NCBI GenBank assembly: GCA_009760855.2 | Contig: WPIO01000005.1 | Span: 10,755,001 to 10,819,000 of the forward strand | Direction: 5' to 3' | DNA from: Cristatella mucedo | Lineage: Eukaryota > Bryozoa > Phylactolaemata > Cristatellidae | Length of the DNA stretch: 64,000 nt | In this document: one piece after another, positions 49,060 through 55,732 of the stretch | Layout of the letters: each line of letters opens with the position of its first letter | Numbering within the stretch: position 1 is the first letter of the stretch | Made by a program: the position numbers and the translations under genes | The notes under the pieces: generated by a model | What the model saw: the letters and a program-made list of their open reading frames with translations, nothing else | Database searches by the model: none | What the model was told of the DNA's origin: nothing

Positions 49060-50136
49060 TATATATATATATATATATACATATATAGAGAGAGACAGAG
49101 AATAACTGAGTACACCTGGCCCGTGTGCCACCTGTGTGATACAAATATACTTACAGGTGGCACACAAACCATTTTTCCCAGTTACTCATGGCTGCTACTG
49201 CTCTAATATTTGATACTTACTACCCTGACTATGTTCCTACGATTATTCTCCAACATCAAAAATGCTTCTCTCTTTACTTTTGCTCTTTCAAGATGTTCAT
49301 GTGCGTGGTAGGATAACAAGTGGCTAGCAAACGCCATTCCTGCTCAGACGGCTTTGCAGAAGTTCCCTTCCTGTATAAAAACCCGTTGGTACTCAAGACT
49401 TAGCAGCACTACCGACAGACATAAATTACAGTCGCCCGATATAAATTAATTGGCATGACAGGAAAAAAGCAGAGTGGTCACCTAATTACACGATGGCAAA
49501 AAGAGTAAGAAGGCAAGTTTTAAAAGGCCAAAGCGATGGCGTTACGGTAGACACAGTACGAGAAACACTGCGACCAAAACTGAACTACACAAGTAAGATG
49601 GCTCACGGTCTTAGATCTTTGAAGGGAACAAATGAAAGATGACAAAGGCATCGTCGTTACCGAGTTCCCCTCCTGAGTTGTTTCTCCTGTCCTTTTTAAA
49701 TCTAGATAGAACGGAAAATGGCAGGCAACATGGTAATAAGCACCGGTACCTTCTGTTAAGCTAATAAGCTCCTTCAGATCTGTTCTTAGCTTGTGAAGCT
49801 CTTCTACATCTGTGCCGGAAGATGATATCGCTTGGTCAACTTGTTGCAGCTATAACAATTTAGAGTAAAAAATAAAGTGCAGGCCAGCTGATTTGTCAGC
49901 CTCTCATTTATATAGCGGCAGAAGAACCTTAGCGGCTATCAATTCCGCTCGAGCGACTCTGAATTATCTACGAAATTATTAACGAGCTGGTGATTCATAA
50001 AAAAATCTCGACACCGGGCTGAGCTCACTGCTTTTCGATCGCTCGAGCTGTGGACCAACACAAAGACTAGCAAAAGCGGCGCATCTACCTGCAGCTTGTA
50101 GTCAACTATAGCTGTCCTCAGTGAATCCTCGTCCAT
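22117..50136 (-). CDS. ZGPAT: ZGPAT orthologue: CCCH finger and G-patch protein, 12 exons
   Basis: Coding exons in transcript order are 50089-50136, 49750-49849, 47097-47191, 43843-44208, 42114-42211, 38643-38708, 36097-36302, 34285-34424, 33091-33199, 30916-31098, 28683-28789 and 22117-22338 (1740 nt, 579 residues). The order matches vertebrate ZGPAT. It starts MDEDSLRTAIVDYKLQ, then a coiled coil (LRTDLKELISLTEGS), an acidic/Ser-rich region and the APYSHEWGGLGYYAA motif. A CCCH finger follows (C219, C227, C235, H239), a Tudor-like domain (about 258-326), a G-patch (about 369-410), VFDFLN, and a C-terminal coiled coil ending KKMTVF (human ends KKMTEF). The CCCH spacing is C-x7-C-x7-C-x3-H, two residues longer in the middle than in human. 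The vertebrate protein is a nuclear DNA-binding repressor linked to NuRD, also reported in splicing; the same role here is inferred. Confidence 0.95.
22747..22850 (+). mobile_element. SINE family 1, internally deleted
   Basis: It has TGGTTTGGCCCAGTGATAGG and the tail (GCATATGTGAAGTGCCTGGA, AGATTAAGTTCTCTTACAGC) but lacks the B-box segment. Confidence 0.65.
22982..23115 (+). mobile_element. L2-like LINE 3' tail
   Basis: TTTATCAAGCATGATATTAC, GCAGCAAATGTAAAGCGC, the hairpin and a TTA/TTC tail. It lies in ZGPAT intron 11. Confidence 0.75.
23575..24430 (+). pseudogene. Tc1/mariner transposase relic
   Basis: Broken frames carry Tc1 hallmarks in order: RRRVGKRKPLLTERH (N-terminal half), GGRVMIWSC, HVNGVMDRHVY, LDNDPKQTAKAIKRFI with the catalytic-region Asn-Asp, and WPNQSPDQRPIEHL near the end. 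Several stops and frameshifts break it, so it is inactive. It lies in ZGPAT intron 11. Confidence 0.8.
24540..24708 (-). mobile_element. SINE family 2, best copy
   Basis: It has the same order as 18626-18797, with AGATTCGAACCTACGACCTC and an intact ACGACCTCGG/CCGAGGTCGT stem. It ends CTAGTGAGCCATTACGGCTC. In ZGPAT intron 11. Confidence 0.85.
24914..24968 (+). repeat. (TG)n microsatellite
   Basis: About 27 uninterrupted TG units in ZGPAT intron 11. Confidence 0.95.
25190..25560 (-). pseudogene. Second Tc1/mariner transposase fragment
   Basis: On the - strand, MAQDVYLELLKNV is followed by WPSQSSDLSPI and, after a stop, HLWD, matching the C-terminal third of Tc1 transposases. It has the opposite orientation to the copy at 23575 and is decayed. 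Confidence 0.7.
25560..27057. other. Part of ZGPAT intron 11, no gene seen
   Basis: Locally GC-rich, with open frames on both strands (26420-27040 -, 26694-27263 +). A short CAG run (26841-26865) gives a serine tract in the + frame and a leucine run in the - frame. No domain is recognised and the + frame runs into a LINE tail. Confidence 0.5.
27058..27135 (-). mobile_element. L2-like LINE 3' tail
   Basis: Reversed tail: GCATTTGATATTGCGCCCTC, AGAGAACTCATTCTCTTTC and GCACTTTACGTTTG. Short and diverged. Confidence 0.65.
27898..28025 (+). mobile_element. SINE family 1
   Basis: CTGGTTTGATCCTGGGG, GCGAGCTCGAGCCCTGTGG (B box) and the AGAGATTTAGTTCTCG tail. Moderately diverged, in ZGPAT intron 11. 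Confidence 0.65.
28254..28307 (+). repeat. (CA)n microsatellite
   Basis: About 26 CA units in ZGPAT intron 11, about 380 bp from exon 11. Confidence 0.95.
28683..28789 (-). CDS. ZGPAT: ZGPAT exon 11
   Basis: The acceptor is TTTCATTTAG and the donor CAG|GTATTG. It encodes KEITRSELVKKSDRTLSVQ, aligning with the human KDMYHASKSAKRALSL. Phase 1 in and 0 out match both neighbours. Confidence 0.87.
29134..29586. mobile_element. Inverted-repeat DNA element with clustered GGACAATT-like subterminal motifs
   Basis: The left end ACGGTAACC, then GGACAATTCGTCGCAGGAC, is mirrored at the right by GTCCTGCGACGAATTGTCC followed by TAAAACCGT. Inside the left end, GGAC-type motifs recur at about 12-15 bp steps (GGACGATTTGG, GGACAATTCGG, GGACAATCCGG). 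Their inverse (AACTGTCC, ACTAGTCC, ATGGTCC, AATTGTCC) recurs in the right end. The middle is AT-rich and non-coding. Superfamily not recognised; a MITE is likely. It lies in ZGPAT intron 10. Confidence 0.65.
30178..30343 (+). repeat. (GAGT)n(GGGA)n tetranucleotide polypurine tract
   Basis: About 16 GAGT units are followed by about 24 GGGA units with one G insertion. The GGGA part is all purine. It lies in ZGPAT intron 10, about 570 bp from exon 10. Confidence 0.95.
30590..30738 (-). mobile_element. SINE family 2, diverged
   Basis: ATATAGCAGCAGAAGAGCTT, CGACCCGGGTCGTGAAGAG and AGCACCTTACCAGTAAGG remain. Confidence 0.65.
30916..31098 (-). CDS. ZGPAT: ZGPAT exon 10
   Basis: The acceptor is GTCTGTAG and the donor AAG|GTATGA. 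It encodes GKSLDKIMQL, a basic linker (SSKRPRHG) and VFDFLNRTFSG, matching the human PRGKSLD and NVFDFLN motifs. Confidence 0.93.
32056..32325. mobile_element. hAT-type MITE with 8-bp target duplication (7/8)
   Basis: The left end is CAGTGACGGAGCCAG and the right end CTGGCTCCGCCAATG, an imperfect inverted pair starting with the hAT-typical CAGTG. The flanks are TCTCTAGG on the left and TTTCTAGG on the right, an 8-bp duplication with one mismatch. No transposase frame is present. It sits in ZGPAT intron 9. Confidence 0.75.
32426..32551 (-). mobile_element. SINE family 1
   Basis: Reversed: ATTCATTTGTATATCACTC, GCTCGAGCCCACGATCTCAG and CTCTGGACCAAACCAGG. Confidence 0.7.
33091..33199 (-). CDS. 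ZGPAT: ZGPAT exon 9 (G-patch)
   Basis: The acceptor is TTTACAG and the donor AAG|GTGAGC. It encodes GIASKLMSKMGYVSGRGLGR and EPVPILRLPKG. The glycines and the MGY/GLGR signature of a G-patch are all kept. Confidence 0.95.
33275..33930 (-). pseudogene. L2-like LINE 3' fragment
   Basis: On the - strand, VQNSAAWLACQG and a LLWLLGKQLIDLRFYLSLFG segment match the LQLVQNSAARLVCR and HWLPVKQ-IDFK parts of ORF2. It ends in a degraded tail (33275-33360). It lies in ZGPAT intron 8. Confidence 0.7.
34285..34424 (-). CDS. ZGPAT: ZGPAT exon 8 (linker into the G-patch)
   Basis: The acceptor is TTGTAG and the donor CGG|GTAAGC. It encodes a Ser/Glu/Pro-rich linker ending GGWEAHTR, equivalent to the human AGWEVHTR that starts the G-patch. 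Confidence 0.92.
36097..36302 (-). CDS. ZGPAT: ZGPAT exon 7 (Tudor-like domain)
   Basis: The acceptor is TTTAATCAG and the donor GTGAGT. It encodes PLSVGDRCLARYDDGVWYKG, then VMFDGYEKEEDTRVLASQHI, a complete Tudor-like fold aligning with the human CLAKHQDGLWHAARI region. The window's line layout near 36061-36120 is ambiguous by one base; 36097 is the end that keeps the frame. Confidence 0.92.
38643..38708 (-). CDS. ZGPAT: ZGPAT exon 6 (His ligand of the CCCH finger)
   Basis: The acceptor is TTTTCCAG. It encodes LSHGEITKISSLREFTELAA and so supplies the zinc-binding His, aligning with the human FSHGQVVSLDELRPF. The end that fits the next exon's phase is AATGG|GCAAGT, a textbook GC donor. The nearby GT (CAA|GTAACT) would shift the frame of the Tudor exon. 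Confidence 0.88.
40622..40799 (-). mobile_element. SINE family 2
   Basis: GACAGAAGAGCCTTTAAGGC, GGATTCAAACCCACGACCTC and GTAACCGCCTTACCTAGAG. In ZGPAT intron 5. Confidence 0.8.
41957..42092 (+). mobile_element. SINE family 1
   Basis: GCGGTTAAGGTGCACTC, CATGGGCTCGAACCCCGAG, AGAGACTAAGTTCTTTTGGG and ACAAATGAATGAATTAT. It ends about 22 bases from ZGPAT exon 5. Confidence 0.75.
42114..42211 (-). CDS. ZGPAT: ZGPAT exon 5 (CCCH finger, most of it)
   Basis: The acceptor is CATTTTCAG and the donor CAG|GTCAGT. It encodes VRVMFLYPTQRSMVICPFYL and the first three zinc cysteines. The codon of the arginine after the third Cys is split by the intron. Confidence 0.93.
43843..44208 (-). CDS. ZGPAT: ZGPAT exon 4 (acidic region, SHEWGGLGYY motif)
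   Basis: The acceptor is TTTTACAG. It encodes a Ser/Gly/Asp-rich disordered stretch, then KAPYSHEWGGLGYYAAAIIG, which aligns with the human SAPYYSSWGTLEYHNAMVVG. Frame continuity with exon 5 requires a phase-0 end. The best site is AAG|GCAGGC, a GC donor at 43841-43842. A weaker GT donor 18 bases further on (CTT|GTTTAG) would add six residues. Confidence 0.85.
45599..45732 (+). mobile_element. SINE family 1
   Basis: TTGGTCCAGCAGTTAAGGTG (A box), GTCGTGGGCTCGAGCCCTGA (B box), then the LINE-like tail (AGAGATTTAATTCTCTTGGG, GCGCTATACAAATG) and a TA tail. Confidence 0.8.
45790..46470 (+). pseudogene. L2-like LINE RT fragment
   Basis: Broken frames contain [33 protein letters not shown] and FLKLNDGTTNLLVMDKPS, parallel to the copy at 16060-17200. 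Many stops are present. It lies in ZGPAT intron 3. Confidence 0.8.
46514..46675 (+). mobile_element. L2-like LINE 3' end (nested)
   Basis: It carries the family's 3' sequence (CATGCTGACCCTGTGCATGA and GCAGCAAATGTAAAGCGCC), the hairpin and a short TTA tail. The sequence on either side belongs to another LINE copy, so this looks nested. Confidence 0.75.
46676..46912 (+). mobile_element. L2-like LINE 3' ORF end and degraded tail
   Basis: It resumes the ORF2 C-terminus (CTTTCAAAGCCAGGAACCCA) and ends in a degraded tail with GTAAAGTGCCTAAAAAGAGA. It probably continues the copy broken at 46470. Confidence 0.6.
47097..47191 (-). CDS. ZGPAT: ZGPAT exon 3
   Basis: The acceptor is GCTTTCAG and the donor GTAAGC. 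It encodes SLLSLKKSQLLASFNT, aligning with the human SLVSVRKSSLLAALDE segment, followed by an unconserved linker. Confidence 0.9.
47387..47660 (-). pseudogene. Ty3/Gypsy reverse transcriptase fragment
   Basis: The - strand reads EEHYTHLRQVLARCRMINL, CKIGKTEIPWLGHVLSAEGI and RPDP, the conserved end of a Gypsy RT domain. Beyond this the frame degenerates. The upstream RT part is missing because an L2-like LINE 3' fragment begins at about 47660. No LTRs were seen. It lies in ZGPAT intron 2. Confidence 0.82.
47660..48047 (+). mobile_element. L2-like LINE 3' fragment with TTA tail
   Basis: It contains TCVRTSPDLTTFKMNLKK (ORF2 end), the 3' untranslated region, the hairpin tail and about nine TTA units. 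It starts inside the Gypsy relic. Confidence 0.8.
48085..48240 (-). mobile_element. SINE family 2, diverged
   Basis: AATTCAACAGCCTAATTCC, AAGCAGAAGAACTTCAGGAG and GTGCTTGCAGTGGGCAATA remain; the B box is decayed. Confidence 0.6.
49003..49081. repeat. (TA)n microsatellite
   Basis: AT alternation with a central ACACACAC interruption, then GAGAGAGA. ZGPAT intron 2. Confidence 0.9.
49750..49849 (-). CDS. ZGPAT: ZGPAT exon 2
   Basis: The acceptor is GTTATAG and the donor AAG|GTACCG. It encodes an N-terminal coiled coil (LQQVDQAI, then LHKLRTDLKELISLTE), matching the human LKELIELTEAS region. Confidence 0.92.
49883..49960 (-). mobile_element. SINE family 2, partial
   Basis: CAGCTGATTTGTCAGCCTCT and AGCGGCAGAAGAACCTTAGC, the 3' half only. 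In the short ZGPAT intron 1. Confidence 0.6.
50089..50136 (-). CDS. ZGPAT: ZGPAT exon 1
   Basis: It encodes the first 16 residues, MDEDSLRTAIVDYKLQ, close to the human start MDEESLESALQTYRAQ. The donor is CAG|GTAGAT. The ATG at 50134-50136 is chosen by this similarity. Confidence 0.9.
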
Positions 50137-50370
50137 AAGCGCTGTCGTTCGGCCCTGTCCTTTGATAAGCGGCTACATGCGGCGGATAAGCTCACATTGC
50201 AAGCGGTTAGTGGGGGGGGGGGCGTCCAAAACAATCCGTTTACGACATGTCTAGTACCAGCATCCGCCATTTCCGGTTAGTAGAAGTTTGGCTTCGCATG
50301 GACACCGGTGCGGCTGACCTGACCACAGTCTGCGGAGCTGTTATACGTCGCGAACGTTTTTGCTACTACC
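50137..50370. promoter_or_regulatory. Divergent promoter between ZGPAT and frataxin
   Basis: The two start codons lie 234 bases apart, head to head. The interval holds TCCGCCATTTCCGG at 50263-50276. Read on the other strand this joins an ETS/GABP core (CCGGAA) to a YY1-type core (AAATGGCGG), a pairing common in housekeeping and bidirectional animal promoters. No TATA box is evident. A G-run lies at about 50213-50222. Shared regulation is inferred. Confidence 0.6.
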
Positions 50371-50397
50371 ATGCTGAAGCCCAGGATTAGCGCAGTG
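50371..50397 (+). CDS. FXN: Frataxin exon 1 (start of presequence)
   Basis: ATG-led MLKPRISAV ends at GTG|GTAATG and joins exon 2 in phase 0. It has the basic, hydroxylated character of a mitochondrial presequence. An alternative is translation from an upstream codon inside the open frame that precedes 51078. Confidence 0.55.
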
Positions 50398-51614
50398 GTA
50401 ATGGGGCTTAAATAATCCGGACTTTTCGGACTGTTGTCTAAAAATTGCACGTGTTATTGTGTTATCCTCTGGGTTGTGTAATCGGTGAGGTAGCCTGGTT
50501 GTGGGAGCTGGCAGGTACGTCGATACTTCAACCTAATTGGCGCAGGGCGTCGTCGCGGTGAACAGCCACAAAATTACCCATGGAAGTTGCGAGTGGGGTG
50601 CAGTCGAAGCGTGCTTTAGCATATGAGGGGTGTGTAAAACTTTGTCTACATTTGCAAACGCGTCTGTAGATTTGACGCTGTTGAGAATTGGAACCGGTCT
50701 GCGTTGGCTCAGTAGTTAAAGTCCATGACCGAGTTGCGACAGCTCAGCGAGACAGCTTGCAATTAATAGAGCACATCAGGATAACGGCTCTAGCGTAAGC
50801 GCTCTGGCGAGGGAATAGCGCTACAAAAATTCTCGGAGCCGTTTTACAGGTGACATGCTGAAAGTCAGAATCTTGTTCCTGAATTGATTGCAGAGACCCG
50901 TGGTCTGTGGGGGGAGGGCCACTGCAGGTTGGCGCGATTAGGGTGTTCGATTGTCCAGTTAGATCACCTCTTGGTCTGGTATTCGTTCGTATGCAGTCGA
51001 AATATTCATTCTTTGCGTTCCCTTCGAGCTCGCTCGTACGTACAGCAATGTGCTATGTGGGATCATTATCTTTGCAGGTGCTTGGTCACCTTAAAACCAG
51101 GTGCCGACAGACAGTGCTGCAGACGAATTTATCTTCATCCACCGCCGTCGCTTGCCGCCACAGTAGCCTAGCTAACACTATCTCCTGGAGCAGCTTCGGT
51201 GTCCAGCGTGAGAATGGTCAACGGTGGGGCGTGCAGATAGCTCGTTCCAAATCGGGGCAAGCCCAATCGTTTGATTTTGAACATGCTGCAGAAGAGACGC
51301 TTCAGTCCCTTTCGGAAAAACTGGAGGGCCTCGGCGATTTACCAGGCTGCCCTTCGGACTTTGACGTGGGCTACAGCTCTTCGGTTTTGACAGTAAAACT
51401 TGGTGCAGGACGTGGCACATACGTCATTAACAAGCAGGCACCCAATCTACAGCTCTGGCTGTCTTCTCCAGTCAGTGGACCGAAGCGCTACGACTTCGTT
51501 GATGGCAAGTGGTTATATAAGCATGACGGCCGAAGCCTGCACGATCTTATATCGGAGGAACTTTGTGAGATGTTTGGACCTACCGCCAGCTGCAGGAATT
51601 GTGCATACGCCTGA
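50371..51614 (+). CDS. FXN: Frataxin, mitochondrial iron-sulfur cluster assembly factor, 2 exons
   Basis: Exon 1 (50371-50397) and exon 2 (51078-51614) give a 187-residue protein. Residues 1 to about 70 are rich in Arg, Ser, Thr and Gln, as expected of a mitochondrial presequence. The frataxin fold follows: helix 1 (AEETLQSLSEKLEGL), strands with DFDVGYSSSVLTVKLG, then GTYVINKQAPNLQLWLSSP, SGPKRYDF, WLYKHDGRSLHDLI and the final helix. The Asn and Gln of INKQ, the Trp of LWLSSP and the Arg of KRYDF, equivalent to key human residues (N146, Q148, W155, R165), are all present. Frataxin activates the NFS1-ISCU complex in the mitochondrial matrix. The conserved core has no intron. Exon 1 is less certain because the exon 2 frame is open upstream to about 50907. 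Confidence 0.94.
51078..51614 (+). CDS. FXN: Frataxin exon 2 (rest of presequence and full core)
   Basis: The acceptor is ATCTTTGCAG. It encodes 178 residues with the whole frataxin fold and stop TGA at 51612-51614. The last residues (GPTASCRNCAYA) are unconserved. Confidence 0.93.
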   Translation: MLGHLKTRCRQTVLQTNLSSSTAVACRHSSLANTISWSSFGVQRENGQRWGVQIARSKSGQAQSFDFEHAAEETLQSLSEKLEGLGDLPGCPSDFDVGYSSSVLTVKLGAGRGTYVINKQAPNLQLWLSSPVSGPKRYDFVDGKWLYKHDGRSLHDLISEELCEMFGPTASCRNCAYA

Positions 51615-52472
51615 CTACGGTGGTCAATCGTGATTGAGTTGCTTAGTAATTGGTCGCGAGAAGAAAGCTCGATGATTGATTGACTTGGCACTCTACAACC
51701 GACTGCCAGAACGTACGTTCGCCGACTATTTAGCCTTCTGTAGATTCTGGCCTTGTGGTGGATTCCGGAATGTTTTATCGGAAATACCTATGCCCACCTT
51801 CGTTTTTTGCAGCTGTAACTATTACTGAATAGGTTACTGAAGACTATTTTGAAAAGCTTTACCTGAAAAGGCCACTGCTGCATTTATAACTTGGTGCAAA
51901 ATGTCGGTTTAAACGGTCAACATGCTGGTTTGAACGTTCGAAATCCTGGATTAATCATTATGAAACTTTTAGAGAACCTCGTATTTCCTTCGAATGTCTG
52001 CGTTGTTAAGTGTTTTGCGCTTAAACCCTTAATGAAATGCGATATGCACCGGAAATGATTGGACATTTCTGCCATGCAGTGCAATTTTTGCTGAGCTTAA
52101 CTTTATTAGTTATGGAATACAGATTTATGGTATTTCAGACTTGGAAATATAACATTCACTGTAAGTGAAGGGTGAAGTTGCCGGCAGCACGACTGATAAT
52201 GAAAGCCGAAAGTAGCCGTTACATGCGATGGTTATGAACTGACAGACAAGCCCAATGCAGGTGGGACTGGTCTCATATTCAAGAGATCCGAGTGCCCACT
52301 AGACCACCTACGAGGCAGCGGTTCGAGCAGAAAGTAATCAAAGGAGACATGACCGTTGGCATTCTTGGATTTGCTTAAAGGTGATAGGATGATCCGCTTT
52401 TAAGGAAATCGATCTAGCTCGCATGCTTAAAAAGATCGACCTGACGCTGCTGCTTGTACCAACACAACTAGC
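51615..52472. other. Downstream of frataxin, nothing recognised
   Basis: It would include the frataxin 3' untranslated region. No AATAAA was found within several hundred bases of the stop, so the transcript end is not placed. Confidence 0.5.
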
Positions 52473-52560
52473 CGTTTGATCACGCTTCCTTTACAACACG
52501 TAAAGTGCCTAGAAAGCGAGTAGGTTCTCCGATGGCGCTATACACCCATTTTATTATTAT
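52473..52560 (+). mobile_element. Diverged LINE-type 3' tail
   Basis: CACGTAAAGTGCCTAGAAAG, GGTTCTCCGATGGCGCTATA and a TTATTATT end. The hairpin is partly degraded. Confidence 0.55.
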
Positions 52561-53184
52561 TTTCAAAGCTCCAAATCGTGAACGGAAACCAAATTGCTTG
52601 AAGAGTAGTTCCAATAATTAAATTGAAAAAGACGAGTCACCAAAGCATTTGCTTACCGAAACTCAGCCAGTCATTCGTGACTGGAGACATTGTATACGAA
52701 GCTAGAGTACTGTAACACCATTTGTTTACGCATTATTATAAGGACCGGGGCGCTATTCAAGCAGCTAAGGGAAACTGTATGTATGAGTGTGTCATTACAG
52801 TCTAGAAGTGGGACATCTAAGGATTTGGATAAGACATTCAAAGGAGTATTGGTGTACTGTTTTCCACTAGCTAGAGGCATGGTCAGAAATACACGTTTCT
52901 GCAATTAGCCCATGCTAGATTCTCTGTCGGCAATAATGAACTGGGAAGTTAGGCACCCGTGCTGCCGTGCAACTCACTCACCCTGAATAGCGCCAATTCC
53001 AAGAGAATTGCTGCTGGATCATTATCCGTTATGCCGTAATATAATGGCAGCATCGACACAAATAAAACTACGATCGACCTCAGAAGGCCTGCTCAAGAGG
53101 TAGTGTAAAACATAAAGGGCGACATTTAGATATCTCTCTTGAAAAGGATACAGCAGACCGATCGTCCACATTACGGAATAATAG

Positions 53185-53260
53185 CATTTATAACGACACA
53201 CTTGTTTGTAATCCTCGGAGAACTTAATGTCTTTCTACGCACTTTACAAATGATGTTAAG
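53185..53260 (-). mobile_element. Diverged LINE-type 3' tail
   Basis: Reversed tail with CCTCGGAGAACTTAATGTCT and CGCACTTTACAAATG. No ORF remains. Confidence 0.5.
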
Positions 53261-53789
53261 GAGGCGTGATCACGGAGAATGGGCAGGCTTTTTTTTATAA
53301 ATAGTTAGTTTCACTCTTTGTGCTCACCTGCCGCTTAGCAAAATTCCTTACATTAACTACGGAAACAAGTATAGGAACTGACTAATCAGATGTATAGTCA
53401 TGTTTTAGCAGGCAGAAATTATATAATTTAGTATATAATAATATATGTTTTTATGTTAAAATCAGACCGCCATCAAAATTAGATTTTGTTGAGTAACCCA
53501 AGTTTTTTATTTCACTCCACAAGCACGGAGCTTTCTCTCACGCATGAGTTCAGCATGTGTATATAAGCGTTACCTCTCTATTTGCACCACTTTTGCTGGT
53601 CTCCTGGGTAGTGCATATGGGCGAGTTTAACTGACATGCATCCGGTGCCGAAGGACTGATTTCAGATCCAAAGATCAACAAGATGTATCTCACCATTGTC
53701 GAAGGAAAGCATGGTGAAGGTCATAAGGCGCGGTTCGTGCTTTTAAAGTCTTGCTTCTGGCTCGGCCTGATGATCTCAAAATGATAATA

Positions 53790-53875
53790 ATTATATAATG
53801 ATAAAACTAACGCATTTATATATGCCTTAAGAGAGTTAAGTCTCTTTCTATACATTTAAAAGTGGCAAGAAACAA
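53790..53875 (-). mobile_element. Diverged LINE-type 3' tail
   Basis: Reversed tail with GCATTTATATATGCCTTAAG and AGAGTTAAGTCTCTTTCTA. Strongly decayed. Confidence 0.45.
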
Positions 53876-54178
53876 AGCCTGTCAGTTGGAGAAGATCGAG
53901 ATCAGAGATTGTATTGCTTAGGACTTTCGCCTATTTTGACTAAGTTTGTAAGTATTTCCACATGCAATGGTGGTTTGCTACCCATGAAAAATATAGCTAT
54001 TTCCGATTTGTGTTCCCTATGATATCCTATGAGGGCTCATATCGCCAAATTATTCTACTCCGACTGAGTCTTGTGATTGATGTCGTCATTGTTCCGTAAC
54101 CTGGTTAAATGCTCTTGATCACTGCAGACCGGTTGGACTCACCACATCTTGCTCTACCTATTGGTGCTGAGAGATTTA

Positions 54179-54322
54179 ATAATAATAATTGATTTATATA
54201 GCGCCACAAGAGAACTTAATCTCTATTCAGGCGCTTCACGTATGCATCGGGGCTCGAGCGCACGACCTCAGTCAGACCTTGGTTGGAGCGAGCCCCTTAA
54301 CCGCTGGACCGAACCAGCTCGA
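54179..54322 (-). mobile_element. SINE family 1
   Basis: Reversed: TTATATAGCGCCACAAGAG, GGGGCTCGAGCGCACGACC and CCGCTGGACCGAACCAGC. Confidence 0.8.
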
Positions 54323-54389
54323 CGATAGTGATGTCGTGCAGAGCGGCTGTTCATTGTAAAACTCAGTCCGAATGCAGTTGTAGCGCGAG

Positions 54390-54660
54390 TAAGCAGCAAT
54401 ATCTATTCTCCTGCTGCCGACTACGGCAATCCTTTCCAGCAGTCCTGGGCTACTACGTCACTGCTACTCACTACCTCAACCGCTCTGAAGGCTCAGCTAT
54501 GCTTCTCACTTTTTCTTTGTTGAGTGAGATGAAGTATGTTGTCTACCGAAAACCGCTGAGGCTTTGAGTGCACTATAAAAAAACTCTCCCACGTAACACC
54601 CACATAGTCTTTCTGGCTTTGCGGAGTTGCAGACGGAGATTCATTACATTACATTACAAC
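54390..54660 (+). repeat. Copy of the second LINE family's 3' region
   Basis: It shares CTCCTGCTGCCGACTA, ATGCTTCTCACTTTTTCTTT, CCGAAAACCGCTGAGGC and ACACCCACATAGTCTTTCTG with 61240-61465 in the same order and orientation. Confidence 0.7.
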
Positions 54661-54757
54661 AAAAACGATCACAATACTAATCTCTGCCTCTCCGTTTGGA
54701 AATTTTTAATCGTTTTCGAGATTGCATTCCTAGCACCCAACTGGTCTCGCTTAATGT

Positions 54758-54815
54758 GAATTGCCTGGATAGAGATTAAGTTCACTTAGGGAGCTATGCA
54801 AATGAATAATATTTT
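54758..54815 (+). mobile_element. SINE family 1, 3' tail only
   Basis: TGCCTGGATAGAGATTAAGT and GGGAGCTATGCAAATG, with no tRNA part. Confidence 0.55.
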
Positions 54816-55454
54816 ACGTTCAGGCATATACGTGCCTCAAGTTTTCAAAGCAAGTCTCGCTCGTTCTGCCAACCGCTTCAAGGCGGCGGAGTAACAGGTC
54901 TTCTCATATCGCCCCGCAGTACGCTTGCATTCGCGAGCTGACGGTTAATAACTTGATGGTGCTGTGATTGAGATGCATAGCTCTATACTTCTACGATCTT
55001 GGATAGTGCGATTAGATCTTAGCTCAGACTGCTACTATGCTTCTCACATGGGCGTTTGTAAAATGAAACTGCTCTTGCTATTGGTTTTTCTAGCTGTCTC
55101 GAGAGCTTAACAGTTCGTCAAATATTCATTATACGTGAACGAAAGATTCAAGAAGCCTAAGCACACGACGGCTAACGAGCCGTGAACCGTCGCTAGAGAC
55201 GCGCCCAGACGGATGGTAATTGTTTCGAGGCACATTAGTGGACGCTATTACTCTGTATATACTACGATAGAGACCGAATCTTCGGAGCAAAGTAGCCATC
55301 GTTATTTTTAAATTATATGGCCATTTCGTAAGAAGGTGACAAGCAATCTCTTTTGATTTGCGGCCGTGTCCCTCTATCTGACACGCATTCGTTCTCTATT
55401 CGCTTGCCCTCCAAGCTGCATATATTTGAAGCATCGCGTCTAGATTAATGTAAT

Positions 55455-55590
55455 TCTCTTAATTCAGCGCTATTGGCCTGTGTCCTTAATCGCTTGCAAC
55501 TGGTGCAAAATTCGCTCATCTGGTCTGACACTAATTCCGCCTTTGCTTCTCTATCAACCATCAAATCGATTTCGAGATGTTTGTAAGCCG
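55455..55590 (+). pseudogene. Short LINE ORF2 fragment
   Basis: The + strand carries NRLQLVQNS followed by a Ser-rich stretch and IKSISRC, matching the RRLQLVQNSAAR region. A SINE follows directly. Confidence 0.5.
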
Positions 55591-55732
55591 AGCTGGTTTG
55601 GTCTAGCGGTTAAGGTGCTCTCTCCGACCAAGATCTGACTGAGGTCGTGGGCTCGAGCCCCGAGGCATATGTGAAGCACCTGAATAGAGATTAAGTTCTC
55701 TTGGGGCGCTATATAAATGAATTATATATATT
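55589..55732 (+). mobile_element. SINE family 1, best copy
   Basis: A box in TGGTCTAGCGGTTAAGGTGC, B box GGGCTCGAGCCC at 55649-55660, then a tail matching the LINE 3' end (GCATATGTGAAGCACCTGAA, AGAGATTAAGTTCTCT, GGGGCGCTATATAAATG). Length is about 144 bp. Confidence 0.85.

Noticed and set aside
50907..51077. Frataxin reading frame extended upstream to 50907
   Set aside because: A good acceptor (TCTTTGCAG) at 51077 and an in-phase presequence exon at 50371 give a more usual protein length. The extension (GGGPLQVGAIRVFDCP) does not look like a presequence.
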